In this document: positions 37,087-44,927 of the stretch, piece by piece
Layout of the letters: every line of letters begins with the position of its first letter
Position numbering within the stretch: the first letter of the stretch is position 1
Assembly (NCBI GenBank): GCA_964462985.1
Contig: CAYXAA010000015.1
Span: forward strand, 1-64,000
Reading direction: 5' to 3'
DNA: 64,000 nucleotides
Origin: CAYXAA01 sp964462985
Lineage (GTDB): Bacteria > Pseudomonadota > Alphaproteobacteria > Rhizobiales > Stappiaceae
Program-made: the position numbers and the translations under genes
The notes under the pieces: generated by a model
The model's input: the letters and a program-made list of their open reading frames with translations, nothing else
Database searches by the model: none
Told to the model about the DNA's origin: nothing

Positions 37087-38508
37087 TTACGCAATCGTCA
37101 CCGCCTTGCCTTTCGTCTTCTCGCCAATTGCGGCATTGCGGCGGCGGCGGATCAAGGCGGCATAGTCCTTGCCGAAATAGGTTTCGCACAGCCGGATGGC
37201 CACGTCGACGGCGGCAAGGCACGCGGTGCGCTGCGGTGAGCCACCGGCCTTGGCGGTCTTGTCAAGATCGGCCAACAGCGAGCGCGTCATGATCTCCAGA
37301 GTCTGCTCGACTGCCTGGCGTGTGCGGGTCGTCACCTCGCTGACGGCGAGGCTTTCTGCACCGCCGCGCATCAGTTTCAGGATCTGCAGCGCCCTGTCGG
37401 CCTGGTCGACGGCGGCCCCGTCGACAATCGGCTTCCCGGCCGCGCTCACCGGCGGGACCTGCAGCGCGCGGCGGATATTGCCGGGCGATGCCTGGAACTC
37501 CTGTGTGACAACGGCGGCGAACGTCCTTCGGGTCGTCGACAGCCGCTTGTGCCAGTCAGGATTGTCGAGGAGATCGATCTCGCGCTCGATATGCCGAACC
37601 AAGGAGTGGAACTTCGAGAGCGCCTGCGGCAGGGCGTCGGTGTCATCCGCGCGATTGGCGAGGACGGCGAGGCGCTCGGCCTCGGACAGCACGACGTCGA
37701 CGAAGCCGCTATAGGGCGAATTCGCCAGTTTCCTCGCGTCGGTGGTACTGGCGAGCGTACAGGCCAGTGAGGTCAGGCCCCCCGGATTCTCGGCGCGGTT
37801 CATCACTGCAGCGGCAACCAGCGGCACACCGTCCTGATGACGGTCGGCCACCGCCTTGACCCGCTTGGTGGTCGGCGTGTTGCCCTTGAGGTCCCAATCC
37901 GTCAGCCGCTCCGGCAGGCTCTCCAGAAACGGGGTTAGCCAGGCTTCGGCCTCGAAGGCCTCGACCAGATCGAAAAGATCGAGCAGGACCCGCTCGCCGC
38001 CGAGCATCATTGAAAGGCGGCGGCGCGCGGTCTCGTCTGCCTGTGCCTCGGCGATGGCGGCGCGCATCATCGGCACCACCTGGTCGCGCAGCCTGCCGGC
38101 AATCGTCGCGGCGTCAACCGCCGAAACCTCGAGTTGCAGCACCCGCTCGCTCGCCCGGCGCACCTCGTCCGGCGCAACGAAGCGGTCGATCCATGACCAA
38201 ATCCCCTCAAGGCTCGAGCGGGTGATGCGCGCCTTCTGCCTGGACGGCAGCACCTCGTCCATCAGCAGGCACTCGACCGGACGGAAGAACAGGCGCTTCA
38301 GCCACTTCTTGCGCGGCTCGGTGTTGACGGCCGCCTGCTCTGCGCGCAGCACATCGGCGCAGGCCTGCAGGATCAGACGGATGTGCGGATCCTCGCTGCC
38401 CTGGGCATGGGACGTTTCGAGCCCGCGCATCAGCTTGTCGACGGCACGCGGCGACAGCGCCTCCAGGTAGGAGCGAATCTTCTGAATCAGCAGATGCCGT
38501 TCGGCCAT
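37087..38508 (-). CDS. conserved-looking protein of unknown function, 473 residues
   Basis: I do not recognise this protein. It is soluble, predominantly helical, and has no signal peptide or membrane segment. Visible landmarks are ERHLLIQKIRSYLEALSPRA at the N-terminus, a basic patch EPRKKWLKRLFFRPVECLLM, and long amphipathic helices (for example LSEAERLAVLANRADDTDAL). The C-terminus is basic (YAALIRRRRNAAIGEKTKGK). The start at 38508 begins the structured sequence; upstream codons in this frame are not protein-like. Codon use matches its neighbours. It stands alone, with an AT-rich promoter region upstream. A regulatory or phospho-relay scaffold role is only speculation. Confidence 0.75.
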   Translation of the reverse strand: MAERHLLIQKIRSYLEALSPRAVDKLMRGLETSHAQGSEDPHIRLILQACADVLRAEQAAVNTEPRKKWLKRLFFRPVECLLMDEVLPSRQKARITRSSLEGIWSWIDRFVAPDEVRRASERVLQLEVSAVDAATIAGRLRDQVVPMMRAAIAEAQADETARRRLSMMLGGERVLLDLFDLVEAFEAEAWLTPFLESLPERLTDWDLKGNTPTTKRVKAVADRHQDGVPLVAAAVMNRAENPGGLTSLACTLASTTDARKLANSPYSGFVDVVLSEAERLAVLANRADDTDALPQALSKFHSLVRHIEREIDLLDNPDWHKRLSTTRRTFAAVVTQEFQASPGNIRRALQVPPVSAAGKPIVDGAAVDQADRALQILKLMRGGAESLAVSEVTTRTRQAVEQTLEIMTRSLLADLDKTAKAGGSPQRTACLAAVDVAIRLCETYFGKDYAALIRRRRNAAIGEKTKGKAVTIA

Positions 38509-38892
38509 GCCGCGCTGCTCGGATATCAAACCAATGAGAATCCGGACCGAAGTTTCGGTGAAAACAATTAAACAAATGATATCTGACAGATGATGGGCGT
38601 TATGAGTGTATCGATGACCTTCCGCCTCTCGCCCGCCATTGTGGGCTGGACAGCCGAGCAAAGTCAGGCCACGGCGAACCGTACCGGCGCAATCCCGCTC
38701 CTCAGCCGCAACCGACGGCGCGCCCGACGCGCGTGAAACCACGCGAACCGCGCCACTTGGTCGCTGGAAATCGGACTGCGTGATGCCCCTCGGTCAGGTC
38801 GGATGATCCCGACCGGACCATCATCACATCGAAAACCGGGAACACACCTGCTCCGGTACACGCGGTCTAGGACGGACGGTGCAAACTCGGCC
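38509..38892. other. intergenic region upstream of the 473-residue gene
   Basis: The 384-bp gap has an AT-rich stretch at 38555-38600, just upstream of the hypothetical gene, with an ATCTGACAGAT inverted repeat near 38580-38590; this likely contains its promoter. The part nearer 38892, after the lipoprotein gene, shows nothing recognisable. Confidence 0.45.
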
Positions 38893-39345
38893 TCAGACGA
38901 TCGGCCGCCAGTTGCCGTCCTGTTGCCTGCACGCCGAGCCGCGCACCGCCTCTTCGGCCTCGCCGATGCGCACGATGTGGGTGTAATCACGGCAGACGAT
39001 GCTGTTGACCTGATAGGGCGTGCCGGGCACGACCTCGCCCGAGGCCGCGGACGAGCGGTTGCGCCAAGCGACCCTGCCCCCGGGTCCGCTCTTGTTCAGC
39101 GCCTGCCGCCAGGCCAACGCCGCGGCGCGGCGATCCTGTTCCGTCATTTCCCGACCGAGCGGCGTCTTCAGGAGGTCAGCCAGGGCGACGTCGGCATCAC
39201 CCTGTTGGATCGGTTCCGACCGAAAGGCATTGCCCAGCATTCCGCCGACCACAATATCGTCGCCGGACGCGTCGCCGTCGTTTCCGGCACATGCCGTCAG
39301 CAGGGCGGTCACAGCAATTGCCGCCGCCATCCGCAATCCGACCAT
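38893..39345 (-). CDS. lipoprotein of the RT0821/Lpp0805 surface-antigen family
   Basis: The 150-residue protein has a lipoprotein signal (AAAIAVTALLTACAG, lipobox Cys about residue 20), a Gly/Asp-rich linker, and the C-terminal family domain with GPGGRVAWRNRSSAASGEVV, GTPYQVNSIVCRDYTHIVRI and the ending GSACRQQDGNWRPIV. Such proteins are outer-membrane-attached antigens in Alphaproteobacteria, with no known enzymatic role. AAGGACT precedes the ATG at 39345. It lies downstream of feuQ on the same strand with a 189-bp gap. Confidence 0.82.
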   Translation of the reverse strand: MVGLRMAAAIAVTALLTACAGNDGDASGDDIVVGGMLGNAFRSEPIQQGDADVALADLLKTPLGREMTEQDRRAAALAWRQALNKSGPGGRVAWRNRSSAASGEVVPGTPYQVNSIVCRDYTHIVRIGEAEEAVRGSACRQQDGNWRPIV

Positions 39346-39534
39346 GTCGAGTCCTTCAATCCCTTCAACCGTCGAACGGGACCAGCCGACCGGGAGGAGA
39401 ATCGGTCGGGATCCGAGGCTGTCGACCCTTTGCCCATCATAGAGGCTTTTTCGCGGCACCGCACAAATTTGTGGCCCTCCTTCGTCGCGGGTGGCAAAGC
39501 GGCCACGTCAGGCGTTCTCGCCGGCGTTTCGCAC

Positions 39535-40941
39535 TTAGACCGACGGCAGCAGCAGCGCCACGCCCAGCCCTCCCAGGCTGGAGCGACGGAAGTCGAGCCG
39601 GCCGCCGTAGACCGCCGCAAGATCCGCGACGATCGAGAGGCCGAGACCGGTTCCCGGCACGGTCTCGTCGAGCCGCTTGCCACGCTTGACCGCCTCGGCC
39701 GCCTCGTCCGGGGTGAGACCCGGGCCATCGTCGCCGATCTCGATCTCAACCAGGTTATGCGGCGGGGCGCCGGAGGGCCGGACGGTAACCACCACCCGTT
39801 CCTTGGCCCACTTGCAGGCGTTGTCAAGCAGGTTGCCGACCATCTCCTCGAGATCCTGACGCTCGCCGCGGAACCGGAGATCGGCGGCGAGCGTCATGTC
39901 GATCGCAATGCCGCGGTCGCGGTGGATCTTGGTCATGGCCCGGACCAACCGGGTCACCACCGGCTCGATCTCCGTCGAGACGCCGATCACCCGGCGCTGC
40001 GCCGCCATGCGCGCCCGTTCCAGATGATGGTCGATCTGGGTGCGCATCACCGCCGCCTGCTCGGCGACCTTCTCGGCCAGCGGTCCCGAAGCCGCCCGCG
40101 CCTCGTTGGTCACCACCGACAGTGGCGTCTTCAGCGCATGAGCGAGATTGCCGACATGGGTGCGGGCGCGCTCGACGATCTCCCTGTTTGAGCGGATCAG
40201 GGCGTTGAGTTCGCCCGACAGTGGCGCGAGTTCGCGCGGCAGATCCTCCTCGACCGTCTCGGCGTCACCGCGCCGCACCGCGGCGAGCGAAGCCTGCAGC
40301 CGGCGCAGCGGCCGGAGGCCGATCCGCACCTGGAGCACAACGGCAGCCACCAGGCCGAGGCCGAACACCGAAAGCGTCAGGGCCACCTGGCCGGCAAAGG
40401 CCGCGATGCTGTCGCGCAGGGCGCCGGTTTCGCCGGCGACCGCGATGCGATAGGTCTCCTCGCCCGGAAACACCACCCGGCGCTCGGCAAAGCGCAGCTC
40501 CTGCCCGGCCGGGCCGTTGACGAGCCCGCGCTCGGTTCCGGCGCCGCCAGGTGCCGGCAGCACCAGCGCGTCGCCAAGCAGCGATCTGGAGGAGAACAGA
40601 ACCTCGCCGGTTGCCGCGTTCGAGACGGTCCAATACCAGCCCGAAGCCGGGATGTCGAAGCGCGGCTCGCCGAGCGGCCCGGGCCGCGCCGGCTCGCCCG
40701 GCGGTCCGGCCGACATGGCCCCGAGGATCGCCGTCAGGTAGACATCGAGCCGTTCGTCAAAGGCGCTTTCGCTGGCGGTGCGGTACAGCGAGACCAAGAT
40801 GAAACCGGCGACGGCAAGCGCCAGCACCGACCAACCAGCCGCCACTACGATCAGGCGCGTCGACAGCGACGGCGGCCGCCGCTTGGCCCCGGCTGCGGCG
40901 CTCTCCCGCCGCTCGCCCGCCTCGGCCGTGGTGTCAGCCAT
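39535..40941 (-). CDS. feuQ: sensor histidine kinase FeuQ
   Basis: The 468-residue kinase has two membrane segments (about 30-50 and 185-210) enclosing a periplasmic sensor region, a HAMP-like segment (LRPLRRLQASLAAVRRGDAE), HisKA with phosphoacceptor His in THVGNLAHALKTPLSVV, and HATPase_c boxes LLDNACKWAKERVV, EIGDDGPGL and GTGLGLSIVADLAAVYGG. The membrane kinase phosphorylates FeuP, whose gene overlaps by eight nt. In rhizobia FeuPQ controls envelope functions such as periplasmic glucan export. Confidence 0.9.
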   Translation of the reverse strand: MADTTAEAGERRESAAAGAKRRPPSLSTRLIVVAAGWSVLALAVAGFILVSLYRTASESAFDERLDVYLTAILGAMSAGPPGEPARPGPLGEPRFDIPASGWYWTVSNAATGEVLFSSRSLLGDALVLPAPGGAGTERGLVNGPAGQELRFAERRVVFPGEETYRIAVAGETGALRDSIAAFAGQVALTLSVFGLGLVAAVVLQVRIGLRPLRRLQASLAAVRRGDAETVEEDLPRELAPLSGELNALIRSNREIVERARTHVGNLAHALKTPLSVVTNEARAASGPLAEKVAEQAAVMRTQIDHHLERARMAAQRRVIGVSTEIEPVVTRLVRAMTKIHRDRGIAIDMTLAADLRFRGERQDLEEMVGNLLDNACKWAKERVVVTVRPSGAPPHNLVEIEIGDDGPGLTPDEAAEAVKRGKRLDETVPGTGLGLSIVADLAAVYGGRLDFRRSSLGGLGVALLLPSV

Positions 40942-41599
40942 CGCCGGTACCGATCCGGTAGCCGAGGCCCCGCACCGTCTCGATCAGGTCGGTGCCGAGC
41001 TTCTTGCGCAACCGGCCGACGAACACCTCGATCGTGTTGGAGTCGCGGTCGAAGTCCTGGTCGTAGAGATGCTCGACCAGCTCGGTGCGCGACACCACCC
41101 GGCCGGTATGGTGCATGAGATAGGCAAGCAGCCGGTATTCATGAGACGTAAGCTTGACCGCGGTGCCGTCGACCGTGACCTTGCCGGCGCGCAGGTCGAG
41201 GCGGATCGGGCCGCAGGCGATCTCATTGGAGGCGTGGCCGGCGGCACGGCGCACCAGTGCCCGGATCCGAGCGATCACCTCCTCCATATGGAAGGGCTTC
41301 GCCACATAGTCGTCGGCTCCGGCGTCGATACCGGCGACCTTGTCGCTCCAGCGATCGCGCGCCGTCAGGATCAGAACCGGCATCGTGCGACCGTCGCGGC
41401 GCCAGCGCTCCAGGACGGAAATGCCGTCAAGCACCGGCAGGCCGAGGTCAAGCACCACCGCGTCATAGGGCTCGGTGTCGCCGAGGAAGTGTCCCTCCTC
41501 GCCGTCCTCCGCCGCATCGACCACGTATCCGGCATCCGTCAACGCCTCGCGAAGCTGGCGGTTCAGATCCTTGTCGTCCTCAACGACGAGCACGCGCAT
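40934..41599 (-). CDS. feuP: response regulator FeuP (OmpR/PhoB family)
   Basis: The 221-residue regulator has a receiver domain (VEDDKDLNRQLREAL, phosphoacceptor Asp51 in VVLDLGLPVLDGISVL, Lys101 in DDYVAKPFHMEEV) and an OmpR winged helix (VKLTSHEYRLLAYLMHHTGR, DRDSNTIEVFVGRLRKKLGT, DLIETVRGLGYRIG). The receiver segment EEGHFLGDTEPYDAVVLDLG is highly characteristic of FeuP. It is encoded between the small periplasmic protein and feuQ. A direct repeat with 11-bp period upstream of the operon may be its own binding site. Confidence 0.92.
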   Translation of the reverse strand: MRVLVVEDDKDLNRQLREALTDAGYVVDAAEDGEEGHFLGDTEPYDAVVLDLGLPVLDGISVLERWRRDGRTMPVLILTARDRWSDKVAGIDAGADDYVAKPFHMEEVIARIRALVRRAAGHASNEIACGPIRLDLRAGKVTVDGTAVKLTSHEYRLLAYLMHHTGRVVSRTELVEHLYDQDFDRDSNTIEVFVGRLRKKLGTDLIETVRGLGYRIGTGDG

Positions 41600-41629
41600 G
41601 GCCGTCGTGCACTCCTCTTCCTCTGGGGC

Positions 41630-41917
41630 TTACTGCAACACCTGGCCGGAGGCTGCGTCGATCACCCGATCGACCACCCGGCCGCCGGTGTCGACCTTCA
41701 GCCGATAGACCAGCCGCCCGCCCTCGTTTGCCAGGCAGCCGTTGACGATTTGCCCGCCGGCCGACCGGGCAACGGCGCCCAGCGGCAAGGCCTGCCCGCT
41801 CGCCACCGCCTGCCGCGCCTCGCCCTGGCTGAGGCACGCGGCCGCCGCCGGCCCGGCAACAAGCAGCCCGACGACGGCGATAGCGGAAATGAGAAGGGAG
41901 CGGATCGTGGCGTTCAT
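41630..41917 (-). CDS. feuN: small periplasmic PepSY-like protein, probable FeuN
   Basis: The 95-residue protein has a signal peptide (LISAIAVVGLLVAGPAAA) and a short PepSY-like mature part (CLSQGEARQAVASGQALPLG, LVYRLKVDTGGRVVDRVIDA). It precedes feuP by 30 nt. In Sinorhizobium meliloti a small periplasmic protein, FeuN, encoded in this position restrains FeuPQ signalling. Position, size and localisation agree, so FeuN is the likely identity, though similarity over such a short protein cannot be judged by eye. Confidence 0.7.
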   Translation of the reverse strand: MNATIRSLLISAIAVVGLLVAGPAAAACLSQGEARQAVASGQALPLGAVARSAGGQIVNGCLANEGGRLVYRLKVDTGGRVVDRVIDAASGQVLQ

Positions 41918-42263
41918 GAGGCGGTTTTAGTGGGGGCGGGCTGAATGAGACATGAATACCGCAGTCAGGTGCTCCGGCGAGCATATACCAGTACGGAGGC
42001 GGAGCGCGGCGTCTTTTTCTCACGATCCGGCCGCCACGCCCAATGTTGCTGCACCGCCATCACCCGCAAGGAATGGTCAAGGGGACCTCTGGCGCTGCAG
42101 GGGTCGCTGCATTTCGTCCCGGCGATGCCGGGGATCGCGCAGCGAGGGCAACGCGCTGGCGGCCGCGGGTGGACCATCGGCCAGCTCTGTTTAACCGCCC
42201 AGCCGTAAAACAGGATACGATGGAGCCGGAACGACAGCGAGAGCAACGAGGGGAGGAAGCGAA
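41918..42263. other. divergent control region feuN / EthD gene
   Basis: The 346-bp gap between divergent genes contains the direct repeat at 41942-41957 on the feuN side and a strong SD (GAGGGGAGGA) just before the EthD-family ATG. The middle is GC-rich with no protein-like frame. Confidence 0.5.
41942..41957 (-). promoter_or_regulatory. direct repeat TGAAT-N6-TGAAT, possible FeuP site
   Basis: Two TGAAT half-sites start 11 bp apart, the helical-turn spacing used by OmpR/PhoB-family dimers. They lie 25-40 nt upstream of feuN, where an activator or autoregulator could act. Assignment to FeuP is inferred. Confidence 0.35.
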
Positions 42264-42584
42264 ATGTCATACACCGTGCAGGCGATCTACCCGGCCGGCG
42301 AAGGCAAGAGCTTCGACTGGGACTACTACATGGCGACCCACATCCCGATGGTGCGGGAGATCTTCGGCCGCCATCAGCTCACCGGCATCAGCATTTCCGA
42401 GGGGATCGGCGGACCCGGCCCCGGTGTGCCGCCGGGCTACTTCGCGATCACCACCATGCGCTTTCCTGACGAGTCGAGCCTGCAGGCTGCGCTCGCCGAG
42501 GCCGGCCCGCTGCTGGAGGATATTCCCAATTTCACCACCACGGCACCGGAGATCCTGATCGGTAAGGTGCGGGAGTCCCGCTAA
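42264..42584 (+). CDS. EthD-family protein
   Basis: The 106-residue protein is a ferredoxin-like EthD dimeric alpha/beta barrel: VQAIYPAGEGKSFDWDYYMA, THIPMVREIFGRHQLTGISI, and ITTMRFPDESSLQAALAE. EthD proteins were first linked to ethyl tert-butyl ether degradation, but most members are uncharacterised small oxidoreductase-like or heme-degradation-fold proteins. The ATG at 42264 has GAGGGGAGGA nearby. It converges on the GTA cluster with a 54-bp gap. Confidence 0.87.
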   Translation: MSYTVQAIYPAGEGKSFDWDYYMATHIPMVREIFGRHQLTGISISEGIGGPGPGVPPGYFAITTMRFPDESSLQAALAEAGPLLEDIPNFTTTAPEILIGKVRESR

Positions 42585-42638
42585 GATCGGTGCCGCGCCG
42601 CTCGGCGGGCGCAGGGACAATCCGCTCCGGCTCTGCAC

Positions 42639-43055
42639 TCACCCGCTGTCCCTCGCCCGCCGCGCGGCCAGCGTCGCCCGCACCGCGCCTTGCGCGCCCT
42701 CGACCAGGAACAGGCTGGTGACGATCGCCCCGCCCCAGTCGCGCAGGACGGGCACCTCGGCGACGCCCCAGCCGAACAGGAAGACGCTGTCGAGGCAGAC
42801 CGCCCACCACCACAGCGCCAGCGGCAGCACGAACAGGAGCCGGCCCAGCCGCCCGGCCGAGAACAAGAAGCCGCTCTCGGCGACCAGCACCGCGCGCGCC
42901 TCCGCCCGCGCCGCGATCTCGGCCCTGATCTCCTCGGCCGCGAGCCCGGCCGAAATCCGCCGGCGCTCGGTCTCGTTGTCGATCCGCCGCTCGACGTGCC
43001 GCAGCAAGGTCTCGAGCACGCCGCCAGAAAGCCACGACAGCACCAGGCGCAGCAT
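42639..43055 (-). CDS. GTA cluster: small membrane protein, probable holin
   Basis: The 138-residue protein has an N-terminal charged helix (LLRHVERRIDNETERRRISA, then GLAAEEIRAEIAARAEARAV) followed by two or three hydrophobic segments (FSAGRLGRLLFVLPLALWWW, VCLDSVFLFGWGVAEV, GGAIVTSLFLVEGA). It starts where the endolysin gene stops (TGATG), the usual endolysin/holin coupling. It probably forms the membrane lesion that lets the lysozyme reach peptidoglycan during particle release. Holins are poorly conserved, so the call rests on topology and context. Confidence 0.65.
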   Translation of the reverse strand: MLRLVLSWLSGGVLETLLRHVERRIDNETERRRISAGLAAEEIRAEIAARAEARAVLVAESGFLFSAGRLGRLLFVLPLALWWWAVCLDSVFLFGWGVAEVPVLRDWGGAIVTSLFLVEGAQGAVRATLAARRARDSG

Positions 43056-43936
43056 CACGCCACCACGCGGCCGAGCCGGGTGTTGATCCGGCGCGCGATC
43101 ACGTCGCGAAAGCGCCAGGCGACCACGATCAGCGCGATCAGCACGGCCCCCGCCGCGATCCAGCCCCAGGACAGGCCGCCGAGGGCGGCGCCGAGACCAG
43201 CGGCAAGGCCGCCGGCCCCGCTCGTCCTTGCCGCGTCGCGCAGCATCAGCGCGTCGCGCCTGAGCTGCGCCAGCGTTGCCGGGCCCAGAATGCCGTCGGC
43301 GGTCAGATGCGGATGCGCCTGCTGATAGGCGAGCACCGCGGCCCGGGTCCGCGCGCCCATCCAGCCGTCGATCGCGCCCGGATCAAAGCCGCGGGCGACG
43401 AGGATTTCCTGTGCCTCCTCGACCACGGGATCCGGTCGCCGCGGCGCGGCCGTCTCCTGCCGCGGCGCGCCCTCGGGCGGCGGCGTCCTTGCTGCCGCGT
43501 AGCGACCGCGGAAGATCAGGTCGGCCTCACGTGCCCGACGCGCGGCAAGCCCGGCGCGGTGGCGTCCGCCGGCGCGGGTCCAGCGCCTCAGCGCCCGCTC
43601 GGCCGCATCGAGCGCGCCCGCCTGGTAGTGCCGAACCCAGGCCGCGCGGTGAATGGCGCCGGTGTTGAAATCGAAGGAGACCGCCCCGTCGAACGCCGAC
43701 TGCCGGGCAAGGCCACCGATCGCCACCACCCGTGCCTCGAAGCGCAGAAGGTCGTCGGCGAACTGCGCCATCGCCTCGTCCCGCGTGATCACCATCCCGG
43801 CCCGCGGCCGGATGCCTCCGGCCGCCGCGGTGTGGCCGACGCCGATGGTCCAGACGCCGGCGACATCCTTGTAGGCACGCAGCACGACACCCTCCTCGGC
43901 CGCGATCTGGGCGCGGCCGCGCTCGCTCACTCGCAT
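43055..43936 (-). CDS. GTA cluster: endolysin (phage-type lysozyme, GH24) with peptidoglycan-binding domain
   Basis: The 293-residue protein has a T4-type lysozyme domain with catalytic triad spacing Glu15, Asp24, Thr30 in EGVVLRAYKDVAGVWTIGVG. Next come a peptidoglycan-binding domain 1 (about 180-235: AQEILVARGFDPGAIDGWMG, RTRAAVLAYQQAHPHLTADG) and a C-terminal membrane segment (SWGWIAAGAVLIALIVVAW). It should cleave cell-wall glycan strands to release particles. The C-terminal anchor is unusual for a freely acting endolysin. It lies downstream of the GTA tail genes and upstream of the probable holin. Confidence 0.88.
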   Translation of the reverse strand: MRVSERGRAQIAAEEGVVLRAYKDVAGVWTIGVGHTAAAGGIRPRAGMVITRDEAMAQFADDLLRFEARVVAIGGLARQSAFDGAVSFDFNTGAIHRAAWVRHYQAGALDAAERALRRWTRAGGRHRAGLAARRAREADLIFRGRYAAARTPPPEGAPRQETAAPRRPDPVVEEAQEILVARGFDPGAIDGWMGARTRAAVLAYQQAHPHLTADGILGPATLAQLRRDALMLRDAARTSGAGGLAAGLGAALGGLSWGWIAAGAVLIALIVVAWRFRDVIARRINTRLGRVVA

Positions 43937-44195
43937 GGGATCCCTCCTGGGAAGTCAGAACGCCCGACCGGCGACCGATCGGATTCAGATGAATTCGCGA
44001 AAGGCGCTCAAAGAACCCGGCCCGCGGGACGAGACGAGTTGGTCCCCAGCGCCTTGACCGACCGTATCCTCGGCGGCAATGCCCAATCCGCGCCTGGCAC
44101 GAACAGTGCGGTCTCACGATTCGCGCCCTGGCATTGGCGGGCGGCCTATCCACGGCCTCTCAGTCGAACATCGAGACCGGAAAGATGCCTGCCAA

Positions 44196-44927
44196 TCACC
44201 CCTGCGGCGCCACCGGCCGGAAATAATGCAGCGCCACACGAACCGCTCCGCCGGAAAAGCTGCCGCCGTTGGCGGTGAGGCGCACCGGCGTATCGGCATA
44301 AAACGCCGTCGGGCCAATCACGCCGGCGTTGGTCGCACCGGTGGCGATGCCGAGGGAACCGCCGAATTTCGCCGGCTCGCCGGCGATGCCGCAGTCGTAG
44401 GACGAGGCTCCAGTGATCGCCGCCGTCGTCCGCGTCGAGACGCAGAGCACGACGGAACGGTCGGGGATGACGATCGAGGTCTCGACCATCGCGCCGGACA
44501 GCCCGGTCAGGTGCTCCTCTCTCGTGGCGATCCGACTCTCAGCGCCCGACGCCGTGCGCGACAGCACCGCCTCGCTTGAGAGCAGCGCGCCGTAGTCGCG
44601 CCAGCCGGCGGCGGTGAAGACGGCGAGTGTCCCTTCATTGGCAATGAAAGCAATCAGCCCTGGGAACGGCGGGAAAAACCGCCAGCCGCCGTCGAGGGCA
44701 AGCGCGATCTCGCCGTCATGTCCGGCCCAGGCACCCACCGCCCCTGCCGCCGGCAGGTAGCAGTCGCCATCCGCTGCTCCTGGCGGCGCCGTCAGGTCGC
44801 GGCGCTGGATCAGGAGGTGGGAGAGCGTGTCGAGCGCCACCAGCGCCTCATTGTGGGTGACGTGCTTCTGGGCCTGGGCGGCGGCGATCAGCGGCAGCGC
44901 CAGGCGCGGGGTGACGTCAGTCGACAT
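44196..44927 (-). CDS. GTA cluster: DUF2793 tail-associated protein
   Basis: The 243-residue protein begins with the DUF2793 hallmark RLALPLIAAAQAQKHVTHNE, followed by ALVALDTLSHLLIQRRDLTA and a beta-rich region (WRFFPPFPGLIAFIANEGTL). The C-terminal about 90 residues (SSYDCGIAGEPAKFGGSLGI, NAGVIGPTAFYADTPVRLTA) resemble a carbohydrate-interacting tail-fibre head. It overlaps the end of the host-specificity gene by 11 nt. It probably decorates the tail tip and contributes to receptor recognition. Confidence 0.85.
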   Translation of the reverse strand: MSTDVTPRLALPLIAAAQAQKHVTHNEALVALDTLSHLLIQRRDLTAPPGAADGDCYLPAAGAVGAWAGHDGEIALALDGGWRFFPPFPGLIAFIANEGTLAVFTAAGWRDYGALLSSEAVLSRTASGAESRIATREEHLTGLSGAMVETSIVIPDRSVVLCVSTRTTAAITGASSYDCGIAGEPAKFGGSLGIATGATNAGVIGPTAFYADTPVRLTANGGSFSGGAVRVALHYFRPVAPQG

